The translations under genes were made by a program, and so were the position numbers. From UBA668 sp031413415 (lineage in GTDB: Bacteria > Actinomycetota > Acidimicrobiia > Acidimicrobiales > Ilumatobacteraceae): a stretch of DNA of 26,956 nucleotides. Location of the stretch: contig JANOET010000185.1 in NCBI GenBank assembly GCA_031413415.1, positions 1 through 26,956 on the forward strand, read 5' to 3'. This document shows positions 15,114 through 23,461 of the stretch, piece by piece. Under the pieces are notes generated by a model. That model made no database searches and was not told the DNA's origin. It was given only the letters and a program-made list of their open reading frames with translations. Each line of letters opens with the position of its first letter. The first letter of the stretch is position 1.

Positions 15114-15119
15114 ATGCTA
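15114..15119 (-). promoter_or_regulatory. -10 element of the 13315-15105 membrane gene, leaderless type
   Basis: Minus-strand TAGCAT, then CGCCACCC and GTG at 15105, 8 bases. The expected -35 region (about 15137-15142) overlaps the -10 of the divergent glycosyltransferase gene. Confidence 0.6.
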
Positions 15120-15140
15120 CTGACTCGGCCCTCCATTCGG

Positions 15141-15146
15141 TAGCGT
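15141..15146 (+). promoter_or_regulatory. -10 element of the GT4 gene, leaderless type
   Basis: TAGCGT, then TCCACCCCGC and ATG at 15157, 10 bases. It lies back-to-back with the minus-strand -10 at 15114-15119 within a 51-base intergenic region. Confidence 0.6.
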
Positions 15147-15156
15147 TCCACCCCGC

Positions 15157-16329
15157 ATGACGCTCCCGCCGGCACCCCCGACGATTCAGGAACTCGCCGA
15201 CTCGATGCGTTCGGTCGGCTGTCGGCGCGTCCACGTGTTGGCGTGGCGCGACCTCGACGATCCCGATGCCGGCGGCTCGGAGGTGCACGCCGACCACTTC
15301 ATGCGTCGTTGGGCCGAGGCCGGGCTGCAGGTGACGCATCGCACGTCGTTCGCCGTGGGCCTCCCCGACCTGGCGACACGTCATGGCTACGACGTCGTTC
15401 GACGCGGAAGCCGGTACACCGTGTTTCCGCGCGGCGTGGCCTGGGAGGTGACGCATGCGGGCTCGTACGACGCGCTCGTCGAGATCTGGAACGGCGTCCC
15501 GTGGATGAGTCCGCTGTGGTGTCGCAAGCCGCGCATCACGTTCTTGCATCACGTGCACGGCCCGATGTGGAATCAGCTGCTTCCCGGTCCGCTCGCGTTC
15601 CTGGGTCGGGCGATGGAGGCGCGGTTCGCGCCGCCGTTCTATCGCCGGACCCTGACCATGACCCCGAGCGACGCGACACGCGACGAGTTGCTGCAGCTCG
15701 GCTTTCCGGCCTCGCGGGTGATCGCCGTGAACAACGGTGTCGAGGAGATGTTCCAGCCTGGTGGCGTTCGAGCCGACGTGCCCACCGTGGTCTGCGTCGG
15801 GCGCCTGGCCCCGGTGAAGCGCCAGGATCAGCTCATCGAAGCCGCCGTGGTGGCCAAGCGTCGCGTCCCCGATCTGCAGCTCGTCATCGTGGGCGAGGGT
15901 CCGCTGCGACCGGTGTTGGAGGCGCGCATCGCGGGACACCGAGCCCACGACTGGATCCATCTGGCCGGGCGACTGTCGCACGAGGAGCTCATCGATCTGT
16001 ACCGCCGGTCGTGGCTGGTGTCCAGCGCCTCACTGGCCGAGGGGTGGGGCTTGACGCTCACCGAAGCGGCGGCGTGCGGCACACCGTGCGTCGCCACCGA
16101 CATCAACGGTCATCAGAGCAGCGTGATCGACGGCACCACGGGTGTGCTGGTGCCACTCGACCGGCTGGGCGACGCCATGGCCGACCTGTTGCTCGACCGC
16201 CCTCGCCGTGACGAGTTGGCCGCTGCGGCGCTGGCTCGCGCCAGGACGCTGACCTGGGAGGCATCGGCTCGCGGTGTCCTGCAGGGCCTGCACGATGAGG
16301 TCGTGGCCAGGGCGTCTCGAGGAACTTGA
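15157..16329 (+). CDS. Family 4 glycosyltransferase (GT-B fold)
   Basis: A 390-residue retaining GT4-type glycosyltransferase, probably cytoplasmic or peripheral at the membrane. The N-terminal domain has DDPDAGGSEVHADHFMRRW. The C-terminal nucleotide-sugar domain includes VVCVGRLAPVKRQD, LVIVGEGPLR, LAGRLSHEELIDLYRRSW and the E-x7-E motif AEGWGLTLTEAAACGTPCV. The sugar donor (NDP-hexose or NDP-pentose) is not determined. It could prime or extend the envelope glycan before export, given the surrounding lipid-donor genes. The ATG start at 15157 is supported by TAGCGT ten bases upstream. It appears monocistronic and ends 11 bases before the convergent epimerase gene. Confidence 0.9.
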   Translation: MTLPPAPPTIQELADSMRSVGCRRVHVLAWRDLDDPDAGGSEVHADHFMRRWAEAGLQVTHRTSFAVGLPDLATRHGYDVVRRGSRYTVFPRGVAWEVTHAGSYDALVEIWNGVPWMSPLWCRKPRITFLHHVHGPMWNQLLPGPLAFLGRAMEARFAPPFYRRTLTMTPSDATRDELLQLGFPASRVIAVNNGVEEMFQPGGVRADVPTVVCVGRLAPVKRQDQLIEAAVVAKRRVPDLQLVIVGEGPLRPVLEARIAGHRAHDWIHLAGRLSHEELIDLYRRSWLVSSASLAEGWGLTLTEAAACGTPCVATDINGHQSSVIDGTTGVLVPLDRLGDAMADLLLDRPRRDELAAAALARARTLTWEASARGVLQGLHDEVVARASRGT

Positions 16330-16340
16330 GTTCGCGCGGG

Positions 16341-17384
16341 TCAGCCGGGGAGCATCCGGGTCGCCGTCTTGAGGGCCTTGAGGGCCCCCTGCTTGGCGAT
16401 GGTGCGGTGGTGGCTGCGGCCCGTGCCGGCGACGTCGGCCCGGTTGCGCAGGAACCACTCGTAGCTGTCGGCGAGGGCTTCGACGTTCGAGTACTTCGGC
16501 TGCCAGCCGAGGGCCTGCTGGACGTGCTCGATGTCGAACCACAGCGACTTGCTGTACATCAACCAGTGGTACGGGGCGAACGGGGCGAGGTGCAGACCGG
16601 CAGCGGCCTTCATGCACAGCGAGGCAGGTCCGGCGGGCAGCGACCGCACCTTCGATCCCGTTCCGGCGTGCGTGCAGAGCGCTTCGAGTGACTCGCGCAT
16701 CGTGCCGAATCGGTCGGTGCCGGCGTTGAACACGGCCGGACCGGCGTGGTCGCCAGCCAGCATGCAGACGTCGGCCAGGTCGTCGGCGTGCACGAACTGG
16801 TAGCGGTTCGAGCCGTCGCCGAGGACGAACACGTCGGCACCGTCGGCGATCCACTCGAAGAGGATGCCGAAGATGCCCAGACGGCCATGCCCGAGGATGG
16901 TGCGTGGCCGGACGATGGACACGTCCAGCCCGTCGCGTACGGCGTTGAGGCAGGCCCACTCCGCGGCGAGCTTCGCGTGGCCGTACTCCTCGGCCGGGGA
17001 CGGCACGGTGGACGGCAGCACCGGGTTCTCGCGAGGGACGCCGAACACGGCACTGGACGAGGTGTGCACCACCTTGCGTACGCCGGCGCGCTGGGCGTGG
17101 GCGAGCAGCAGGGCCGTCCCATCGACGTTGACCGTACGGAGGAGTTCGTGGTCCTTGGCGAGGGGCACCTGGGCGACGTTGTTGAAGACCACGTCGATGC
17201 CGTCGAGCGCGGTGGCCACGACCTCGGGGTCGCGCACGTCGCCGAGGACGATGTCGACGACGCTCGGTCGGTCGTCGGCGTCGTTCAGGTCGAGTACGCG
17301 GACGTCGTGTCCTGCAGCGACGAGTCGGTGCACGAGCAGGGACCCGAAGTAGCCGCTGCCTCCCGTGACGAGACTGACCGTCAC
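16341..17384 (-). CDS. NAD-dependent epimerase/dehydratase (extended SDR), second copy
   Basis: A 347-residue extended short-chain dehydrogenase. NAD-binding motif is TGGSGYFG (residues 7-14), the active-site Ser lies in HTSSSAVFG, and Tyr-x-x-x-Lys is YGHAK. RYQFVHADDLAD is typical of nucleotide-sugar epimerases and 3beta-HSD-like enzymes. GTG 17384 overlaps the preceding gene's stop (GTGA), making it the last gene of a four-gene minus-strand operon starting at 20245. The C-terminal tail (~345 end) is basic. Substrate is unknown: an NDP-sugar is likely from the neighbours, while a sterol- or terpenoid-type substrate is possible given the GMC oxidoreductase. Confidence 0.87.
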   Translation of the reverse strand: MTVSLVTGGSGYFGSLLVHRLVAAGHDVRVLDLNDADDRPSVVDIVLGDVRDPEVVATALDGIDVVFNNVAQVPLAKDHELLRTVNVDGTALLLAHAQRAGVRKVVHTSSSAVFGVPRENPVLPSTVPSPAEEYGHAKLAAEWACLNAVRDGLDVSIVRPRTILGHGRLGIFGILFEWIADGADVFVLGDGSNRYQFVHADDLADVCMLAGDHAGPAVFNAGTDRFGTMRESLEALCTHAGTGSKVRSLPAGPASLCMKAAAGLHLAPFAPYHWLMYSKSLWFDIEHVQQALGWQPKYSNVEALADSYEWFLRNRADVAGTGRSHHRTIAKQGALKALKTATRMLPG

Positions 17385-18439
17385 AGTTCGAGTCCGTTCT
17401 CGAGGCACCAGCGGATACTGCGACGCATGCCCTCGTACAGTTCGACCCGAGGTTCGTAGCCGATCTCGGCGGTGGAGCGGCTGATGTCGCACGCAATGGT
17501 GTGGCCCATCTCGCCGAGCACGTGCAACTGCTGTTGGTACACGCCGACGGCCTGCAGCAACCGGTCGCCGGTCTCGGCGACGCGTGCGGCGAACACCGGC
17601 AGCCGCGTGGTGGGTGGCTTCACGCCGAGGCCTTCATCGGTGAGGGCGCGTCCGACGGTCTCGACGATCTCGTCGACGCTGTAGGCGCGGGCATCGGCGA
17701 TCCAGTATCCGTTGCCCTTGGCAGCGGGCGTGAGCTCGGCGGCGAGGAGCCCGTCGACGAGGTTGTCGACGTAGACCATCGAGCGACGCTGGTCGCCCTT
17801 GCCGATGACGGGGAACTTGCCGGCTCGGACCATGCGGAAGAACGTCGTCTGCCGCGGTGGTTGGAACGGGCCGTAGAACCAAGGCGGGCGAACGATGGCG
17901 GTGTCGAGGCCTGCTGCCGCGGCTTCGCCGATCGCGAGCTCACCGAGCATCTTGCTCCTGCCGTACCCGAGGTACGGGTTGTAGGGCTCGTCGGCGCGGA
18001 ACGTGTCGGCGCGGTGTGAGTTCGTGCCGAACGGGCTGTTCGACGACACGTGAACCAGGCGCCGGATGCCGGCGTCGGTGGCTGCTTCGGCGATGTGGCG
18101 GGTGCCGTTGACGTTCACATCGGTGAACTGGCGCATTCGTTTCGGATGGATGATGCCGGCGGTGTGCAGCACATCGGCGTCGGCGCCGACGCCGTGCAGC
18201 AATCGCCGGGCGGTGTCGGCGCGGGCGATGTCGCCGATGACGATCTCGACCCGGTCGCGGGTGCCGACGAACTGCTGCAGCGCGGCACCGTCGGCGGTGC
18301 TGTGGGCGAGCAGGCGCAGCCGGACACGGCCGGGGTCGGAGAGCACACGGTGGATCAGCGCTCGGCCGAGCCAGCCGTTCGCGCCGGTGACCACGGTGGT
18401 GTGGGGCGCAGCCCAGCGTTCGATGGAGCGATCAGGCAC
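17381..18439 (-). CDS. NAD-dependent epimerase/dehydratase (extended SDR), first copy
   Basis: A 352-residue extended SDR. The cofactor loop is TGANGWLGRAL (Gly19, Gly22, Gly25), Ser lies in VHVSSNSPFG, and Tyr-x-x-x-Lys is YGRSK. RRSMVYVDNLVDGLL and RPPWFYGP are characteristic of NAD-dependent epimerases, dehydratases and 3beta-HSD-like members. The GTG start at 18439 has a strong GGAGGA four bases upstream (plus-strand 18444-18449) and an 8-base overlap with the GMC gene. It differs substantially from the downstream SDR, so the pair is not a recent duplication. Reaction and substrate are not identifiable. Confidence 0.87.
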   Translation of the reverse strand: MPDRSIERWAAPHTTVVTGANGWLGRALIHRVLSDPGRVRLRLLAHSTADGAALQQFVGTRDRVEIVIGDIARADTARRLLHGVGADADVLHTAGIIHPKRMRQFTDVNVNGTRHIAEAATDAGIRRLVHVSSNSPFGTNSHRADTFRADEPYNPYLGYGRSKMLGELAIGEAAAAGLDTAIVRPPWFYGPFQPPRQTTFFRMVRAGKFPVIGKGDQRRSMVYVDNLVDGLLAAELTPAAKGNGYWIADARAYSVDEIVETVGRALTDEGLGVKPPTTRLPVFAARVAETGDRLLQAVGVYQQQLHVLGEMGHTIACDISRSTAEIGYEPRVELYEGMRRSIRWCLENGLEL

Positions 18440-19886
18440 GGATTCCTCCAGTGGCGGCGAAGTGTCGCGCGTTGCGGATGGCGAAGGCCATCACCGACGC
18501 CTGCGGGTTGACGCCGGGTGCGGTGGGCAGCAGTGAGGCGTCGTTGACGTGCACGTTGTGCATGCCGTGCACGCGACCGAACGAGTCGGCGCCGCATCGG
18601 TCGGCGACCTCGCCCATCGGGACGGTGCTGCACAGGTGGACGGTCATCACGGTGGCCTTCGAGGCGCGGAACGCCTGCTGCATCGTGGCCACGTCGCGTC
18701 GGCTCCGCACGACCGGGGCACCCTTGAACGAGGGGAAGACTGCGTCGGCCCCGGCCTCGAGCATGAGGAGCGTGAGGCGGGCGAGTCCGCTGCGCAGCAG
18801 CTGACGGTCGCGATGGGTGAGCCGGTAGGTGACGACGGGGTCCTTCATCCGCGGGAACGACATGACCCGGCCGCGCCCCTCGCTGGTGATGGCGGCGTAG
18901 TACACGCTCATCCGCTTCCAGTCGGTGACGTGGTGGCGAAAGGTGCTCCACTGGTCGAGCAGGCTGAGCGCGACGAGTCCCGGGTTGCTGGCTGAACCGC
19001 CGAACGACAGGTGTGGTGCGAACTCCTTCACCTGGTGCACGGGCACGTCGTCGGGGACGTTGAGTTCGTCGCGGAAGCGGGCGGCGAGCTTCACGGTGGG
19101 GTGCACCGCCAGCGTGCGGCCGATGTGGCCGTGCACCCCGGAACGCTGCAGGAGCGCCGGCGTCTGAATCGCGCCGGCGCACACGAACACGTCGCGGAAC
19201 GCAATGCGGCCGGGCGTGCCGTCGGCCAGGGTGGTGAGTGCCCCGGTGGCGTTCGATCCGTCGAGGACGAGCCGGTCGACGCGGCAGCCGGTGACCAATC
19301 GGGCACCTGCCGCGACCGCGCGGGGCAGGTACGTGCGGGTCATCGATTGGCGTTCGCCCTTCGAGGCGTCGTCGCCCTTCGGATAGGTCATCCAGCGCGG
19401 CACCTCGCCGTGCTGCCAGCCCAGCGCGGCGGCGCCGTCGCGTAGCATTTCGCTGGGCGCGCTGTAGCCGTTGGGCACGGTTCGCACATTGATCGCAGTC
19501 TCGACCTCGTCGGCGATCGACAACAGGTCGTCGGGTTCGAAGTCGCGGATTCGGAACTCGCGTCGCCAGCGCTCGAGCAGCTCGCCGGGAGGGCGCCAGT
19601 ACAGGCCACTGTTGACCTCGGTGCCGCCTCCCGCGCAGCGCCCCTCGGTGTAGGCGATGGACGGCATGCCCAGGGCGACGGTCACACCACCGGCGCGGTA
19701 CTGCTGGTCCATCTGCTCGAGCGAGAAGGGGACCACGGCCCCCTGTTCGACCCAGCTGCCCTCTTCCACGACGAGCACGTCGAGTCCGGCCTCAGCCAGC
19801 ACGGTGGCCGTGGTGGCCCCACCTGCTCCGCTGCCGATGACGAGCACGTCGGCTTCCATCGCTGCCGTGGCGGCCTGCGCGATCAT
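18432..19886 (-). CDS. GMC-family FAD-dependent oxidoreductase
   Basis: A 484-residue glucose-methanol-choline oxidoreductase family flavoprotein. FAD-binding G18-S-G20-A-G-G23 (VLVIGSGAGGATTATVL) is followed by VVEEGSW and the second FAD segment GRCAGGGTEVNSGLYWRPP. The C-terminal catalytic region has VHLCSTVPMG and NVHVNDASLLPTAPGVNPQ. Members oxidise alcohols, from sugars to sterols. No Tat signal is visible at its own N-terminus. ATG 19886 overlaps the stop of the 120-aa gene as ATGA, indicating a partner subunit. It may oxidise a glycan sugar or a terpenoid alcohol; sequence does not decide. Confidence 0.88.
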   Translation of the reverse strand: MIAQAATAAMEADVLVIGSGAGGATTATVLAEAGLDVLVVEEGSWVEQGAVVPFSLEQMDQQYRAGGVTVALGMPSIAYTEGRCAGGGTEVNSGLYWRPPGELLERWRREFRIRDFEPDDLLSIADEVETAINVRTVPNGYSAPSEMLRDGAAALGWQHGEVPRWMTYPKGDDASKGERQSMTRTYLPRAVAAGARLVTGCRVDRLVLDGSNATGALTTLADGTPGRIAFRDVFVCAGAIQTPALLQRSGVHGHIGRTLAVHPTVKLAARFRDELNVPDDVPVHQVKEFAPHLSFGGSASNPGLVALSLLDQWSTFRHHVTDWKRMSVYYAAITSEGRGRVMSFPRMKDPVVTYRLTHRDRQLLRSGLARLTLLMLEAGADAVFPSFKGAPVVRSRRDVATMQQAFRASKATVMTVHLCSTVPMGEVADRCGADSFGRVHGMHNVHVNDASLLPTAPGVNPQASVMAFAIRNARHFAATGGIRA

Positions 19887-20245
19887 GCGCCGACCCCTGG
19901 GTCGGCCCCGCTGGGCGTCGTACTCGGCCAGTGTTCCCAGACGTACGCGAAGCCGAGCGACCGCATCAGCCGGGGATATTCGCCGACGAATGGCAGCGGC
20001 AGCTTCATGAGCACGACCGCAGCGCTCCAGCCACCCGGGACGGCGACGAGAAGGTGGAACACCGAACCGATGGCGAGCACGCCGAAACGAGTGAAGCTGG
20101 GCAGCGAGTCGACGCGGTGGGCGATGAAGCCGACCACCTCGCGGCGGCGAGCGGGTAGCAGGTCGGGAAGGTCGGCGACGAGGAGTCGTTCGGCAAATGT
20201 TCCGACGACCGGCTGTGCGGGGACCTTGAGCGACGACGAGGGCAT
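19883..20245 (-). CDS. Small protein of unknown function, first gene of GMC operon
   Basis: A 120-residue protein I do not recognise. The N-terminal half is soluble and charged (TFAERLLVADLPDLLPARRREV, residues ~16-37). One long hydrophobic stretch lies at ~54-83 (RFGVLAIGSVFHLLV ... SAAVVLMKL), with a Pro/Trp-containing tail. Its stop overlaps the GMC oxidoreductase start, which suggests a membrane anchor, chaperone or small subunit for that flavoprotein. This is inference from position and size, as in other small-subunit/GMC pairs. ATG 20245 is chosen because TACGAT lies exactly ten bases upstream; longer in-frame starts would place the promoter inside the gene. Confidence 0.75.
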   Translation of the reverse strand: MPSSSLKVPAQPVVGTFAERLLVADLPDLLPARRREVVGFIAHRVDSLPSFTRFGVLAIGSVFHLLVAVPGGWSAAVVLMKLPLPFVGEYPRLMRSLGFAYVWEHWPSTTPSGADPGVGA

Positions 20246-20255
20246 GGGCAACGGC

Positions 20256-20261
20256 ATCGTA
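20256..20261 (-). promoter_or_regulatory. -10 element of the 120-aa/GMC/epimerase operon, leaderless type
   Basis: Minus-strand TACGAT, ten bases, then ATG at 20245. With a 17-base spacer its -35 would fall at 20279-20284, exactly where the divergent gene's -35 would also fall. Confidence 0.55.
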
Positions 20262-20301
20262 GCCGTGGCGCGCCATCGGAGAGCAGGCTGGATGAGCGCA
20301 G

Positions 20302-20307
20302 TAGGCT
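20302..20307 (+). promoter_or_regulatory. -10 element of the 20316-21983 membrane gene, leaderless type
   Basis: TAGGCT, then CGCCGCCC and GTG at 20316, 8 bases. It decides the GTG start over the upstream in-frame candidates. Confidence 0.6.
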
Positions 20308-20315
20308 CGCCGCCC

Positions 20316-21983
20316 GTGCGCGACCGTTTGACTGCCTGGCGACCCGACCGGCGGTCGGCCGTGACGCTCGCCCTGGTGGTGATTCCCGTGCTGGTCGCCG
20401 CGGTGCGCTCGCTCGCAGCGCACCGGGTGCCACTCGGCGACAACGGGCTCATCGCCCTACGGGCGAACGATGTGCTCAGCGCCGACCATCCGTGGTTCGG
20501 CACGTGGACGTCGGCCTCGTTGTCGACGGGAGTCGAGTTCAACAATCCGTCGCCGCTGCACTTCGACGCGCTGTCGTTGTTCGTCAAGCCGTTCGGTGTC
20601 ACGGTCGGATCGATTCTCGCTGCGGCGGCGCTGAACATCGCCGCGATCGTCGTCGCGGTGCGGCAGGGACTCGTCGCCGGGGGTCGCCGTGGTGAGGCGC
20701 TGATGGCGGTGGCGGCCGGCGGTCTGGCATGGACGTTGGGGAGCGAGATGCTCACCGACATCTGGCAGCCGCACAATCTGGTGCTCCCGTTCCTGGCGTT
20801 CATGGCGTGCACCGTCGCCGTGGCGAGTGGCCGCTGGCGCTCGCTCGCGTGGGCGGTCGGAATCGGCAACATGGTGATGGGCGCCCACCTGAGCTTCGCC
20901 TACCTGGTGGTGGGGCTGTTGGCCGTGGCGATCGCCAGCGCGGTCGCGATGGACCACGGTCGTGCCGATGGCCGCGACGGATGGCGCCGCGGGGTTGCGG
21001 TGGCCGCTGCCGTGGGGGCACTGTCGTGGCTCCAGCCGCTGCTCGAACAGCTCTTCGGTTCGGGCGAGGGGAACATGTCGCGAATCCTGCGCGCACAGTC
21101 GTCGACCGACGATCCGCTCGGGTTGCGTCTCGGGTTTCGTCTGGTGGCCCAGGTCGTCGCGATGCCGCCGTGGTGGTTGCGGTCATCGTTCACCGACTCG
21201 GTCCGGTTCACCCCCTACTCGCCAGACGGTGACCTGAGGCCGTCCGGCATCGTCGAACTGGCCGGCGCAATCGTTGCGCTGCTGCTCCTGGTCGTCGCGA
21301 TCGCAGTTGCCACCTGGTGCATGGTGCGCCGCCGCGAGCGTTGGTCGACGGCGCTCCTCGTGGTGAGCGCTGCAGCCGTCGTCGGCGCCATCGCCACCAC
21401 GATGGTGATGCCTGCGGGGGTCATCGGTCTGGCGCCGCACCAACTGCGATGGCTGTGGCCCATCGGGGTCGTCACCACGTTGGCCCTCGTCAACGCGGTC
21501 GACGTCGAGTTCGTACGCGGCCGCGTGCCCATTCGAGTTCGACAGGTGGCGACACTCGCGCTGCTGGGTGTGTTCGCGCTCGGGAACATTCCGGCGCACG
21601 AGAGCGACCTCGGCCCGTCGGCATCGCGTGCGGCCAACGGTGCGATCCGATCATTGATGGACCAGCTCGACGAGGTTCGTCTTCCCGGGCCGACGTACTT
21701 CGACGGTTCCACCCTGGGCTTCGCAGAGCCGTACAGCGGTCCCGTGCTCGCCGCGCTCACGCAAGCGGGTCAGCCCATTCGCGCCGGAGACGATTCGTTC
21801 GCCCGGCAGCTGGGCGAGCATCGCCGACGCCGCAACGACGAGCGGTACTCACTGCAGGTCCGTGAAGGAGCACTGGCGTCCGAGCGACTCGGTGCGGGGG
21901 AGACGCTGTTGGCCCAGGCGGTGAGCGCCGACGAGGTAACGGTGACGGTGGTGCTGATCGAACTCGCGCTCAGCGGGGCATAG
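20316..21983 (+). CDS. GT-C-like polytopic membrane protein (paralog of the 24238-26070 gene)
   Basis: A 555-residue membrane protein with about ten hydrophobic helices and a ~130-residue C-terminal soluble tail. After the first helix, GDNGLIALRANDVLSADHPWFG carries two acidic residues in the loop where GT-C glycosyltransferases keep their catalytic Asp. The order D...R..DVL....P..G, then P-x-P-x-x-F and NIAA, is repeated in the 24238-26070 protein, so the two are paralogs. It likely transfers sugar from a polyprenyl-phosphate donor on the outer face; donor and acceptor are unknown. GTG 20316 is fixed by TAGGCT 8 bases upstream. Its 3' end overlaps the convergent GT2 gene by 14 bases. Confidence 0.8.
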   Translation: MRDRLTAWRPDRRSAVTLALVVIPVLVAAVRSLAAHRVPLGDNGLIALRANDVLSADHPWFGTWTSASLSTGVEFNNPSPLHFDALSLFVKPFGVTVGSILAAAALNIAAIVVAVRQGLVAGGRRGEALMAVAAGGLAWTLGSEMLTDIWQPHNLVLPFLAFMACTVAVASGRWRSLAWAVGIGNMVMGAHLSFAYLVVGLLAVAIASAVAMDHGRADGRDGWRRGVAVAAAVGALSWLQPLLEQLFGSGEGNMSRILRAQSSTDDPLGLRLGFRLVAQVVAMPPWWLRSSFTDSVRFTPYSPDGDLRPSGIVELAGAIVALLLLVVAIAVATWCMVRRRERWSTALLVVSAAAVVGAIATTMVMPAGVIGLAPHQLRWLWPIGVVTTLALVNAVDVEFVRGRVPIRVRQVATLALLGVFALGNIPAHESDLGPSASRAANGAIRSLMDQLDEVRLPGPTYFDGSTLGFAEPYSGPVLAALTQAGQPIRAGDDSFARQLGEHRRRRNDERYSLQVREGALASERLGAGETLLAQAVSADEVTVTVVLIELALSGA

Positions 21984-22713
21984 CGGCGCGATAACGGCGC
22001 AGAGCGTTGCGCACCGCCAGCAGTTCGACGGTGCTGCGGACCGAGTCGGTGACGCTGAGCTTCGACCCGCCGACGTCGCGCCACTCGTTCAACGGCACCT
22101 CGAGGAATCGGTCGGTGCCGTGCACGGCGAGACGACCGAGCAACTCGACGTCGAACGACCACCGGCCCACGAAGGGTGTCGCAAGGGCGCAGCCCAGCAG
22201 TGGTCCGTTCGCGAAGACCTTGGCGCCGCACTGTGTGTCGTACACGCCGAAGCCGAGGACGATGCTCGTGATGGTGGCGTAGACGCGGCCGGTGTAGTGG
22301 CGGAGTTCGCTCCGCTCGATGCGATGACCGAGCAGACTCACCCGCGCACCGATGACCACGGGGCGTTGCTCCGCTGCCGCGAGGTGGACGAGTCGGATCA
22401 TTTCGCGCGCCGGGGTGGCGAAGTCGGCGTCGGTGAACGCGACGAGCGGCGTCCCGGTTTCGGCGGCGGCGAGCAGGCCTCGGCGAACCGCCTCGGCCTT
22501 GCCCCGGTTCCGGCCGAGCTGCAGGGCGTCGATGCCGTCGTGCTCGGCGGCCAGCCGGGCGAGCACCGCCCATGTGCCGTCGGTGGAACCGTCGTCGACG
22601 AGCAGGACGCGACTGCCGGTGCCAGAGCAGAGCTCGGCGACCTGGTCCACGTCGAGCCGGTGCTCTTCGTTGTAGCAGGGAACGACGATGACGCTGGTGG
22701 GGCAGGCGCTCAC
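21970..22713 (-). CDS. Family 2 glycosyltransferase, ALG5-like polyprenyl-phosphate glucosyltransferase
   Basis: A 247-residue GT2 enzyme. SVIVVPCYNEEHRLD opens the fold, followed by VDDGSTDGT, NRGKAEAVRRG and the metal-binding TDADFATP. DTQCGAKVF and FDVELLGR are typical of ALG5-like dolichyl/polyprenyl-phosphate beta-glucosyltransferases, which make a lipid-linked hexose for GT-C enzymes. There is no C-terminal membrane pair, so it is peripheral. GTG 22713 overlaps the upstream methyltransferase stop (GTGA). Sugar identity (glucose versus another hexose) is inferred from family only. Confidence 0.86.
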   Translation of the reverse strand: MSACPTSVIVVPCYNEEHRLDVDQVAELCSGTGSRVLLVDDGSTDGTWAVLARLAAEHDGIDALQLGRNRGKAEAVRRGLLAAAETGTPLVAFTDADFATPAREMIRLVHLAAAEQRPVVIGARVSLLGHRIERSELRHYTGRVYATITSIVLGFGVYDTQCGAKVFANGPLLGCALATPFVGRWSFDVELLGRLAVHGTDRFLEVPLNEWRDVGGSKLSVTDSVRSTVELLAVRNALRRYRAAMPR

Positions 22714-23453
22714 TCGTCCGTCCTCGGTGCGCAGATGGCCCACACGCTGAGCCCCGGAAGCCGGTACGAGCGGTCGGCGAGACGTCGACCGAGCGCGGCA
22801 TCGGCATCGAGGACGGCGGTGATGGATCGGCTGACGAGGCTGCCTCGTCGCCATGCAGAGTCGACCGTGGGCGAGCCTTCCGGCGGCCGGAGCCGCTCGA
22901 GCAGGGCCGTCACAGTGCGAGGCGCGAGCAGGCTGGTGAAGAGGGAACCCTCGTGCACGATCTGGAACGCGGGCGACAGGAGCGCACGCAGGCTGGCCGC
23001 ATCGTGACGGCGGTGGTGGCCGAGGGCGATGTCGTGGCTGGTGAACAGCGACTGGTGGGCGGGGACGCTCGCGATCACGAGGCCGCCCGGCGCGACCAGA
23101 GGGGCGAGCTGCTCGGTGACGAAGCCACGGTCGTCCTCGACGTGCTCGAGCACGTCGAGCGCGAGGACCAATTGCGCTGGGTCATCGGGTGCCGTGACGG
23201 TGCGACGGATGCCCTCGGGGAGCAACTCGGCAAGATCGGCGTCGTCGTAGTGGGCGTCCCAGCAGATGACGGACGACCCAGGGGCCAGGTCTTGCCGCAG
23301 TTGCTCCGCGAACCACCCATCGCCTGAGCCCACGTCGATGACGCTGGTGGGCGGCGCCGGGAAGGCGTCGGCGACGAGTCGTCGGAAGTGACGGGCTCGA
23401 GCAACCTCCCACGGGTGTCGTTGCGTGTGCTGCTCGCGCTCCTTCAGGTCCAC
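22710..23453 (-). CDS. Class I SAM-dependent methyltransferase
   Basis: A 247-residue methyltransferase. Motif I is SVIDVGSGDGWFAEQL. The acidic strand end is ICWDAHYDD, and the post-motif LVLALDVLEHVEDDRGF with PGGLVIASVPAHQSLFTSHD is typical of methyltransferases acting on sugars or lipids. The GTG start at 23453 is fixed by TAGGCT 8 bases upstream; the frame is open further, but those codons run through the promoter. It is translationally coupled to the ALG5-like gene. The same pairing of a bulk-type methyltransferase with a polyprenyl-phosphate glycosyltransferase suggests methylation of a lipid-linked sugar or the finished glycan. Substrate unknown. Confidence 0.87.
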   Translation of the reverse strand: MDLKEREQHTQRHPWEVARARHFRRLVADAFPAPPTSVIDVGSGDGWFAEQLRQDLAPGSSVICWDAHYDDADLAELLPEGIRRTVTAPDDPAQLVLALDVLEHVEDDRGFVTEQLAPLVAPGGLVIASVPAHQSLFTSHDIALGHHRRHDAASLRALLSPAFQIVHEGSLFTSLLAPRTVTALLERLRPPEGSPTVDSAWRRGSLVSRSITAVLDADAALGRRLADRSYRLPGLSVWAICAPRTDE

Positions 23454-23461
23454 GGGCGATG

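Noticed and set aside
13951..15123. A 390-codon plus-strand frame opposite the first GT-C-like gene
   Set aside because: It is a compositional shadow of a membrane protein, giving an acidic, repetitive translation with no family.
15106..15981. N-terminal extension of the 13315-15105 membrane protein into the GT4 coding region
   Set aside because: The frame is open, but it would run antisense through the GT4 gene and contain both promoters. GTG 15105 with a -10 element 8 bases upstream is the better start.
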